From positions 1 through 21,112 of the forward strand of contig CAZJNX010000068.1 of assembly GCA_964547415.1 (NCBI GenBank): a DNA stretch of 21,112 nt. Reading direction: 5' to 3'. The DNA is from CAZJNX01 sp964547415. GTDB lineage: Bacteria > Pseudomonadota > Alphaproteobacteria > Rhizobiales > Amorphaceae. Of the stretch, positions 15,758 through 21,112 are shown piece by piece. Every line of letters begins with the position of its first letter. Within the stretch, counting starts at the first letter, position 1. The notes under the pieces are model-generated. The model ran no database searches. It saw only the letters and a program-made list of their open reading frames with translations, and was not told the origin of the DNA. The position numbers and the translations under genes were made by a program.

Positions 15758-16899
15758 AGATCGACACCGACTACCTGAAGGACACGCTCGCCGAGCTCCT
15801 GTCCATCGCGAGTCCCACCGGCTACACCGACACCATCGTCCGCGCCGCCTGCGGCGAGCTGCGCCGCCTCGGCATCGAGTTCGAGGTGACGCGGCGCGGC
15901 GCCATCCGCGCCCGCCTGCGCGGGGAGCGGGAGCAGCCCGCCCGCGCCATGATCGCCCATCTCGACACCCTCGGCGCCCAGGTGAAGGCGCTGAAGGACA
16001 ACGGCCGCCTCGCCCTCGTGCCGATCGGCACCTGGTCCTCGCGCTTCGCCGAAGGGGCCCGCTGCACGGTCTTCACCGACAAGGGCGCCTACCGGGGCAC
16101 CATCCTGCCGCTCAAGGCCTCCGGCCACACCTTCGGCGAGGACGTGGACACCCTGCCGATCAGCTGGGAAACGGTGGAGCTGCGCGTCGACGTCGTCGCC
16201 CGGAACGCGGGGGACCTCAAGCGCCACGGCTTTTCGATCGGAGACATCGTCGCCGTCGACCCCCAGCCGGAGTTCATCGATTCGGGCTTCATCGTCTCCC
16301 GCCACCTCGACAACAAGGGCGGCTGCGCGATCCTGTTCGCGGCGATGGAGGCGCTGGTGCGCGAGCGGGTGCCGCTGCCCGTCGACACCGTCTTTCTCTT
16401 TTCGATCTCCGAGGAGGTGGGCCACGGGGGCTCGTCGGTGCTCACCCACGACATCGCCTCCATGGTCGCGGTCGACAACGGCACCTCCGCGCCCGGGCAG
16501 GCGAGCGACGAGTTCGGGGTGACGATCTGCATGGCCGACCAGACCGGCCCGTTCGACTGGCACATGAACCACAAGATAGCCAAGCTGTGCGAGGAGAACG
16601 AGATCAAGTACCAGAAGGACATCTTCCGCTTCTACCGCTCCGACAGCGCCGCCGCGCTGGAGGCGGGGGCGGACGTGCGCACGGCCCTCGTCACCTTCGG
16701 GGTCGACGCCTCCCACGGCTACGAGCGCATCCACCTCCATGCCCTGCGCTCGGTCGCCGAGCTCCTCACCGCCTACGCCACCTCCGACGTCGAGATCATG
16801 CGCGACGCGGAGGCCTCGGGCTCGATCCTCGGCTTCCCCTCCCAACCCATGGAGGACGCCGCGCCCGACGTCCGCGACCCTTCCGACCGGTCGGTCTGA
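15745..16899 (+). CDS. M42-family metallopeptidase of the NAGGN cluster
   Basis: A 384-residue di-metal aminopeptidase-like hydrolase found with asnO and ngg. Metal-binding and catalytic residues of the family are visible: His72 and Asp74 (AHLDT), bridging Asp189 (HLDNKGG), Glu223/Glu224 (SEEVGHGG), Asp244 (VDNG) and a C-terminal His (His330 in ERIHLH). The GTG start at 15745 lies inside the ngg 3' end (13-bp overlap) and gives MPRLKIDTDYLKDTLAELLSI, matching the family N-terminus. Its substrate is unproven; breakdown or trimming of NAGGN or related peptides when osmotic stress ends is the natural inference. Confidence 0.92.
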   Translation: MPRLKIDTDYLKDTLAELLSIASPTGYTDTIVRAACGELRRLGIEFEVTRRGAIRARLRGEREQPARAMIAHLDTLGAQVKALKDNGRLALVPIGTWSSRFAEGARCTVFTDKGAYRGTILPLKASGHTFGEDVDTLPISWETVELRVDVVARNAGDLKRHGFSIGDIVAVDPQPEFIDSGFIVSRHLDNKGGCAILFAAMEALVRERVPLPVDTVFLFSISEEVGHGGSSVLTHDIASMVAVDNGTSAPGQASDEFGVTICMADQTGPFDWHMNHKIAKLCEENEIKYQKDIFRFYRSDSAAALEAGADVRTALVTFGVDASHGYERIHLHALRSVAELLTAYATSDVEIMRDAEASGSILGFPSQPMEDAAPDVRDPSDRSV

Positions 16900-16924
16900 G
16901 GGGCGATCCCACCCGAAGAGCCCC

Positions 16925-18232
16925 ATGAACATCATCACCGACACCGACGCGCTCGCCGCGTTCATCAAGGAGATCTCCGGCAGCCCGTTCGTCGCGGTCG
17001 ACACCGAGTTCATGCGGGAGACCACCTACTGGCCGAAGCTGTGCCTCGTGCAGGTGGCGAGCCGGGACCATGCGGCCATCATCGACCCCCTCGCGGGCGA
17101 GGACCTCGACCTGTCGCCGCTGCTCGCGCTCATGCAGGACCCGACGGTGGTGAAGGTGTTCCACGCGGCGCGACAGGACATCGAGATCTTCGTGAAGCTG
17201 TCGGGCAAGGTGCCCGCCCCGCTGTTCGACACCCAGATCGCGGCCATGGTGCTCGGCTTCGGCGAGCAGATCGCCTACGACCAGCTCGTGCACCGCGTGC
17301 TCGGCGCGCGGATCGACAAGTCCTCCCAGTTCACCAACTGGGAGAAGCGGCCGCTGAAGCCCGCACAGCTCGCCTACGCGCTCGCCGACGTCACCCACCT
17401 GTCGGCGGTCTACGAGCACCTGAAGGCCATGCTCCACGAGAAGGGCCGCGCCGACTGGGTGGCGGAGGAGATGGCCGCCCTCACCGCCCCCGAGGTCTAC
17501 TCCACGCAGCCGGAGGACGCCTGGCAGCGCCTCAAGATGAAGGCGAAGCGGCCGGTGGAGCTCGCCGTCCTGAAGGCGGTGGCGGCGGTGCGCGAGGAGG
17601 AGGCGCAGACGCGGGACGTGCCGCGCGGCCGCGTCCTCAAGGACGACGCCATCTACGAGGTGGCCGCCCGCTGCCCCCGCACGCGAGAGGCGCTCGCGGA
17701 GCTGCGCACCTTCCCGAAGGGGCTCGAGCGCTCCCGCCTCGGCCAGAGGATCCTCGACACGGTCGACGCCGTCTGCACGGTGCCGGAGGAGGAGCTCCCC
17801 GAGATCCCGCGCCGCAAGCCGTCCGCCGAGGGCACGTCCGCGGCGGTGGAGCTTCTCAAGGTGCTCCTGAAGCTCGTCGCCGAGCGCCACGGCGTCGCCC
17901 CCCGCGTCGTCGCGACGGTGGACGACCTCGAAGCCCTCGCGAACGCCCCGGACGCGCCCCATCCGGTCACGGCGGGCTGGCGGCGGGAGGTGTTCGGCGA
18001 GGCCGCGCTGCGCCTCCTGTCGGGCGGCAGCGCCATCGGCTTCGACGGCCGCCGCGTGCGCCTCGTGGACCTCGAGGCCCCGCTCGCCACCGAGGCGCCG
18101 AAGAAGAAGCGCCGCCGCAAGCGCAAGCCGAAAGCCGAGACCGACGGCGGGAGCGAGGCCGCCGTCGAGGACACCACCGACGCCACCGCCGAGGCCACCG
18201 CGGAAGCTGCGACCCGGACGGAAGAGAACTGA
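16925..18232 (+). CDS. rnd: Ribonuclease D with a basic C-terminal extension
   Basis: A 3'-5' exoribonuclease of the DEDDy class, acting on tRNA precursors and other structured RNAs. The exonuclease domain carries Asp26 and Glu28 (VDTEF), Asp85 (FHAARQDIEIF) and the YxxxD pair Tyr151/Asp155 (YALADVTHL). An HRDC-type helical domain follows (about 205-290, RLKMKAKRPVELAVLKAV...). The last 45 or so residues are unusual: a Lys/Arg tract at about 393-405 followed by an acidic Ala/Thr-rich tail, making 435 residues against roughly 375-390 for typical RNase D. The tail probably adds RNA affinity. It begins 25 bp after the M42 gene, so read-through from the NAGGN genes is possible. Confidence 0.95.
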   Translation: MNIITDTDALAAFIKEISGSPFVAVDTEFMRETTYWPKLCLVQVASRDHAAIIDPLAGEDLDLSPLLALMQDPTVVKVFHAARQDIEIFVKLSGKVPAPLFDTQIAAMVLGFGEQIAYDQLVHRVLGARIDKSSQFTNWEKRPLKPAQLAYALADVTHLSAVYEHLKAMLHEKGRADWVAEEMAALTAPEVYSTQPEDAWQRLKMKAKRPVELAVLKAVAAVREEEAQTRDVPRGRVLKDDAIYEVAARCPRTREALAELRTFPKGLERSRLGQRILDTVDAVCTVPEEELPEIPRRKPSAEGTSAAVELLKVLLKLVAERHGVAPRVVATVDDLEALANAPDAPHPVTAGWRREVFGEAALRLLSGGSAIGFDGRRVRLVDLEAPLATEAPKKKRRRKRKPKAETDGGSEAAVEDTTDATAEATAEAATRTEEN

Positions 18233-18254
18233 CAACCCCCGGCCCGCCCCCTCC

Positions 18255-18266
18255 CCCCGGCCGGGG
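18255..18266. terminator. GC palindrome between convergent rnd and PepSY genes
   Basis: CCCCGGCCGGGG is a perfect 12-bp palindrome in the 39-bp space between the two convergent stops. It may serve as a two-way terminator, but there is no T-tract and almost no loop. Confidence 0.3.
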
Positions 18267-18271
18267 CCTGG

Positions 18272-18538
18272 TCAGCTCGCCTCGACGCGCACGACGCGGA
18301 CGGTCTCGCGGTCGAGGATGACGTCCACGTCCCGCCCCTCGGGCGAGGTGGCGTCTGCCTCGAAGGTACCGCCCACCACGTCCACGTCGCGCACGTTGCG
18401 GTAGCCGAGGCGCGACAGGGCCTCGACGACCCGTGCCCGCTCGGCGCTGGTGGCGTCCCGCTCCCCGGCGGCGGCCGGCGGCGGCGAAAGGAGGCTGCCG
18501 ACGAGCACGAGGGCGAGGGCGAAGAGCACGATCTTCAT
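18272..18538 (-). CDS. Small periplasmic PepSY-domain protein
   Basis: An 88-residue protein: signal peptide (1 to about 24, cut after AAAG or AAA) and one PepSY-like domain, with LSRLGYRNVRDVDVVGGTFEADATSPEGRDVDVILDRET resembling the G-[YF]-x-V...DG...V-L-D pattern. Stand-alone PepSY proteins are periplasmic and often sit beside two-component systems. It lies 35 bp downstream of the OB-fold gene on the same strand, so they probably share a transcript. A GAGAG ribosome site precedes the ATG. No catalytic role is expected. Confidence 0.85.
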   Translation of the reverse strand: MKIVLFALALVLVGSLLSPPPAAAGERDATSAERARVVEALSRLGYRNVRDVDVVGGTFEADATSPEGRDVDVILDRETVRVVRVEAS

Positions 18539-18573
18539 GTCCGGTCTCTCGGCGTGTCCGGGCGCGGGCGCGA

Positions 18574-18909
18574 TCAGTCGTAGCGGTGGCTGAAGGTGAC
18601 GGTGGCGCCGCCCTCGCGGGTCATGGAGCGGGCATAGATCTCGCGCGGGCCGTCGTCGTCGACGCGGCCCGCGACCGTCACGCGCTCGCCCGCGCGGGCG
18701 TCGTGGCCGTCGGGACCCACGTAGACGAGGATGCTGCCGGTCCCGTCGGCAAGGCGGAACTCGTCATAGTCGAGCACCCGCTCGACGGTGCCCGATATGG
18801 TGACGAGGGCACCCGGACGCGCCTCGGCGACGGGCGTGACGTTGCCCGCGGACGCGAGGGCGGGGACGAGCGCCGCGGCGGCGAGGGCGGGAAGGCGGAT
18901 CATCTTCAT
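18574..18909 (-). CDS. Periplasmic OB-fold stress protein (YgiW/YdeI, BOF family)
   Basis: A 111-residue exported protein: signal peptide (1 to about 21, ending ASA-G) and one OB-fold domain with GALVTISGTVERVLDYDEF, LADGTGSILVYVG and GERVTVAGRVDDDG, the layout of the YgiW/YdeI family. Members bind small ligands or cationic peptides and are linked to envelope stress tolerance. The start is MKM with Met at 18909, preceded by GGAG about 8 nt upstream. It lies between the RTX gene and the PepSY gene, all on the minus strand. Confidence 0.87.
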   Translation of the reverse strand: MKMIRLPALAAAALVPALASAGNVTPVAEARPGALVTISGTVERVLDYDEFRLADGTGSILVYVGPDGHDARAGERVTVAGRVDDDGPREIYARSMTREGGATVTFSHRYD

Positions 18910-18941
18910 GGCTGGTCTCCAGGGCCGGCGTATCGTGGGCG

Positions 18942-18969
18942 GGGCGGCGGCCGGGGCCGACCGCCGCCC
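18942..18969 (-). terminator. Hairpin downstream of the RTX gene
   Basis: GGGCGGCGG (18942-18950) and CCGCCGCCC (18961-18969) form a perfect 9-bp GC stem around a 10-nt loop, located 9 bp past the RTX stop on the minus strand. No U-tract follows. It may end or attenuate the RTX transcript before the OB-fold gene. Confidence 0.45.
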
Positions 18970-18977
18970 GCACGGGA

Positions 18978-20045
18978 TCAGAAGAAAGCGAAGTCGCCTT
19001 CTTCGAGGCTTGCCAGGCGCACGTCCTCGAGGAGGAGGATGTTGCCGCCGCCGAACTCGATCAGGGTGTCCTCGCCGCCGTCCACGGCGAGCGCCCGGTC
19101 GAGGAGCGCGTCGAAGCCCGAGACGCCGAGCCGGTCGTCGATCCGCACGACCTCGCCGTCCCGGAAATCCTCGATGACGTCGCGGCCGCGGTGGTAGACG
19201 AACACGTCGCGCCCGGCCCCGCCCTCGAGGGTGTCGTCGCCAGCGCCGCCGACGAGCCGGTCCCGGCCGCGGTCGCCGTCGAGGTCGTCGTTGCCGCCGC
19301 CGCCGTGCATGCGGTCGTTGCCGGCCTCGCCGTCGAGGTCGTCGTTGCCGCCGCCGCCGTTGATGCGGTCGTTGCCGCGGCCGCCGTCGATCTCGTCGTT
19401 GCCGCCGCGACCGATCAGCGTGTCGTTGCCGCCGTAGCCGTCGATGACGTCCCGATTGGCCGTGCCCACGAGCCGGTCGGGGCCGCTCGTCCCGTCGATC
19501 TCGCGGCCCGGGGTCGGCCGTGGGTCGGGCCGGGGCGACGGGCCCGGGTCGGGCTCGCCGCCGCCGCCGCCGCCGCCGAAGGCGAACATCCCCGCGTTCA
19601 GCGAGCCGAGGCGCACGTCCTCGAGGAGGAGGAAGTCGCCGCCGCCGAACTCGACGAGGGTGTCGTCGCCGCCGTCGACCGAGCGGGCGCGGGCGAGAAG
19701 CGCCGACAGGCTCGACACGCCGAGGCCGCCGTCGATCTCGACGAGGTCGCCCGGGCGGAAGTCCTCGATCCTGTCGAAGCCGCTGGCGTAGCGGAACACG
19801 TCCTCGCCCTGGCCGCCCGTCAGCTCGTCGTCGCCCGGGCCGCCGTCGATCACGTCGTCGCCCGCGCCGCCGTAGAGCTCGTCGTCGCCGTCCTCGCCGA
19901 AAAGGATGTCGTTCCCGTCGTTGCCGTAGAGTTCGTCCGGGCCCGCACCGCCCAGCATCGTGTCGTCGCCGCCGCGGCCGTACATGTCGTCGCGGCCGGC
20001 CGTGCCCACGAGTCGGTCCGGGCCGTTGGTGCCGTAAATGTCCAT
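18978..20045 (-). CDS. Duplicated RTX calcium-binding repeat protein
   Basis: A 355-residue acidic, Gly/Asp-rich protein with no signal peptide, made of two copies of one module. Copy 1 (2-156) has GTNGPDRLVGTAGRD, about seven GGxGxDxx nonapeptide repeats, then EDVFRYASGFDRIEDFRPGD and VDGGDDTLVEFGGGDFLLLEDVRLGSL. Copy 2 (183-355) repeats the order: GTSGPDRLVGTANRD, about nine repeats, RDVFVYHRGRDVIEDF and VDGGEDTLIEFGGGNILLLEDVRLASL. A Gly7 and Pro/Asp/Arg linker (157-182) joins them. Such nonapeptides bind calcium as a parallel beta-roll after secretion, usually by a type I system using the C-terminus; the hydrophobic end DFAFF fits that. No enzymatic domain and no T1SS genes are in view. 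An AGGAGG ribosome site lies about 9 nt before the ATG. Confidence 0.93.
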   Translation of the reverse strand: MDIYGTNGPDRLVGTAGRDDMYGRGGDDTMLGGAGPDELYGNDGNDILFGEDGDDELYGGAGDDVIDGGPGDDELTGGQGEDVFRYASGFDRIEDFRPGDLVEIDGGLGVSSLSALLARARSVDGGDDTLVEFGGGDFLLLEDVRLGSLNAGMFAFGGGGGGGEPDPGPSPRPDPRPTPGREIDGTSGPDRLVGTANRDVIDGYGGNDTLIGRGGNDEIDGGRGNDRINGGGGNDDLDGEAGNDRMHGGGGNDDLDGDRGRDRLVGGAGDDTLEGGAGRDVFVYHRGRDVIEDFRDGEVVRIDDRLGVSGFDALLDRALAVDGGEDTLIEFGGGNILLLEDVRLASLEEGDFAFF

Positions 20046-20128
20046 TTTTCAAAGCCTCCTGAAAACCATTCGTGCCGGCTGGCCACTCAAGCCGCCGGCT
20101 CACCGCCGCGTCCCTCGCCCGCGGGCCC

Positions 20129-20260
20129 TCAGTCGAGCGCCACCGCGAGGAGGACGAGGAAAGCCGCCGCCGCGGCGAGGAGGGCCACCTTCGGAACCCT
20201 CGCATCGCCCGAGAGGAAGGTGGCCCGCCGTGCGGCGTCCCGATCGTTCGTGTCGTTCAT
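20129..20260 (-). CDS. 43-residue single-pass membrane peptide (hypothetical)
   Basis: A short reading frame giving MNDTNDRDAARRATFLSGD..., a charged N-terminal half and one hydrophobic helix (about 24-42, VALLAAAAAFLVLLAVAL) ending in Asp. Support comes from GGAGG about 11 nt upstream of the ATG and from its own gap, not overlapped by another gene. It lies between the histidine kinase fragment and the RTX gene on the same strand. I do not recognise a family; a small regulator of a membrane protein is only a guess. Confidence 0.6.
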   Translation of the reverse strand: MNDTNDRDAARRATFLSGDARVPKVALLAAAAAFLVLLAVALD

Positions 20261-20358
20261 CGTCTGTCGATCCTCCGTCGGGGCCGCGCCGCCGACGGTG
20301 GCACCATGGGGGGCGCAGCTGACGGGAACCTGACGGGCGAGGAAGAAAGCGGGGCGCG

Positions 20359-20889
20359 TCAGGCGGCCGCGGGCGCGGCCCGGTAGGTGAGGCGGAAGAC
20401 GGCCCCGCCGCCCTCGGCGTTCCGGGCCTCGACGGTGCCGCCGTGCGCCCGCTGGACCCGCTCGACGATGGCAAGGCCGAGGCCCGCCCCGCCCGCGGGC
20501 GCGTCCGTGCCGCGCCAGAACGGCCGGAACAGGGCGTCCGCCGCCCCGTCGGGAAGGCCGCCCCCCCGGTCGCGGACGGCGACCACGGGCCCGGGCCCCA
20601 CCGTGACGCGCACCTGCCGGCCCCGCCCGCCGTGGAGCACCGCGTTCTCCACGAGGTTGGCGATGGCGAGCGCGATCGCCTCCCGCTCGCCCACCGCGCG
20701 GCGCGCGCCCGCCTCCGTCACGAGTTCGAGGTCGACGCCGCGGGAAATGGCGAAGGGGGCGAGCCCCGCCACCACCTCCTCGGCCGCCGCGGCAAGGTCG
20801 ACGGCGCGCCCCTCCCCCACCACGAGCGTGTCGGCGGACGCCGAGTCGAGGAGCTGGCGCACCGTGCGCGACAGGCCCCATGCCGACAA
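20359..20889 (-). pseudogene. Sensor histidine kinase, C-terminal ATPase part only (5' end lost at a junction)
   Basis: The last 170 or so residues of a two-component kinase: end of the dimerisation helix (LSRTVRQLLDSASADTL) and a full HATPase_c domain with N-box ANLVENAVLHGG, G1 box RDRGGG, F-box LFRPFWRG and G2 box GGAGLGLAIV. The His-box, sensor and membrane parts are missing because kinase sequence stops at about 20875-20880 and chelatase sequence begins on the other strand. A TTG at 20889 is only a nominal start, already in or beyond the junction. The piece itself has no frameshift and its codon use matches the rest of the window, so it is probably a real gene cut by misassembly or rearrangement. 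Nearby PepSY and YgiW-type genes are common targets of such systems. Confidence 0.85.
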
Positions 20890-20890
20890 G
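20868..20890. other. Junction between two interrupted genes (misjoin or rearrangement breakpoint)
   Basis: To the left, minus strand, histidine kinase homology runs up to LSRTVRQLL. To the right, plus strand, chelatase homology starts at about RPHADKRVALMF. Both genes are broken in their interior here and point in opposite directions. No insertion-sequence end, target duplication or repeat is visible at the site. Confidence 0.75.
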
Positions 20891-21112
20891 CGGGTCGCCC
20901 TGATGTTCTACAACTACCCGCCCGGGGAGAAGAACCTCGCGGCCTCGTTCCTCAATGTGCCGCGCAGCCTGGCTGTCCTGAGCGAGGCGCTGGCCGAGGC
21001 TGGCTATCGGGTCGCGCCGGTCGACGAGGCGCAGATGATCGCCGAGGGGCCGGCCTTGCTGGCGCCCTTCTATCGACCCGAGGAAGTCGGTGGACTGCTC
21101 GAACGGGGCCTG
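20882..21112 (+). CDS. CobN/BchH-family metal chelatase large subunit, internal fragment
   Basis: Seventy-seven open codons up to the window end: ADKRVALMFYNYPPGEKNL, then AASFLNVPRSLAVLSEALAEAGYRV and onwards. The YNYPPG...LNVPRSL pattern is typical of the middle of CobN/BchH-type chelatase subunits, which insert cobalt or magnesium into tetrapyrroles with ATP-driven partner subunits. The N-terminal several hundred residues are absent because kinase sequence takes their place, and the 3' part runs beyond the window. About 10 of 77 codons end in A or T (AAT, TAT, GAA, GGT, GGA, CGA) and Leu prefers CTG, whereas the rest of the window is almost purely G/C-ending with many CTC. CobN against BchH cannot be decided from this piece. 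Confidence 0.72.

Noticed and set aside
19200..19480. Regularly repeated short GCC/GTC-rich units resembling a repeat array
   Set aside because: The periodicity comes from the RTX nonapeptides of the protein; there are no constant repeats with unique spacers, so it is not a CRISPR array.

Overview
The window is very GC-rich coding DNA (third codon positions almost all G or C) and reads as a chromosomal segment of an alphaproteobacterium, probably Hyphomicrobiales/Rhodobacterales-like. The reasons are the secA / parvulin PPIase / argJ neighbourhood, an MbfA-type ferritin-like iron exporter with an Irr-box-like palindrome upstream, a FixK/FNR-type regulator, and a complete three-gene N-acetylglutaminylglutamine amide (NAGGN) osmolyte cluster. 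No tRNA, rRNA, insertion sequence, integrase or CRISPR array was seen.

Layout. 1-1552 (minus): 5' part of secA, cut by the window edge. 1826-5224 (plus): exported parvulin-type prolyl isomerase, argJ (start overlapping the previous stop) and an amidase-signature hydrolase. 5332-6309 (plus): mbfA. 6673-7431 (plus): CRP/FNR-family regulator. 7409-8203 (minus): membrane-anchored RNase T2-like protein, tail-to-tail with the regulator. 8316-11769 (plus): a two-gene, translationally coupled unit of a 701-residue polytopic membrane protein followed by a 451-residue stand-alone reverse transcriptase. 11770-12085: a 316-bp gene-free stretch with several strong inverted repeats. 12086-16899 (plus): asnO, ngg and an M42-family peptidase, the NAGGN trio. 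16925-18232 (plus): ribonuclease D with an extra basic tail. 18272-20889 (minus): PepSY protein, YgiW/YdeI-type OB-fold protein, a duplicated RTX calcium-binding protein, a 43-residue membrane peptide, and the C-terminal ATPase half of a histidine kinase. 20882-21112 (plus): an internal piece of a CobN/BchH-family chelatase subunit.

The strongest candidate for an undescribed system is the membrane protein plus reverse transcriptase pair. The reverse transcriptase has recognisable motifs A to E with the catalytic aspartates (motif C reads YNDD) but no maturase, endonuclease, retron or DGR hallmarks, and it is coupled by an 8-bp overlap to a membrane protein I do not recognise. A perfect 12-bp palindrome lies in the divergent promoter region upstream, and structured DNA lies downstream. 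A role in phage defence or stress is inference only.

The right end needs caution. At about 20870-20885 a histidine kinase broken in its middle meets, in the opposite orientation, a chelatase gene also broken in its middle, with a visible change in codon use. This looks like a contig misjoin or a real rearrangement breakpoint, so genes on either side should not be treated as true neighbours.
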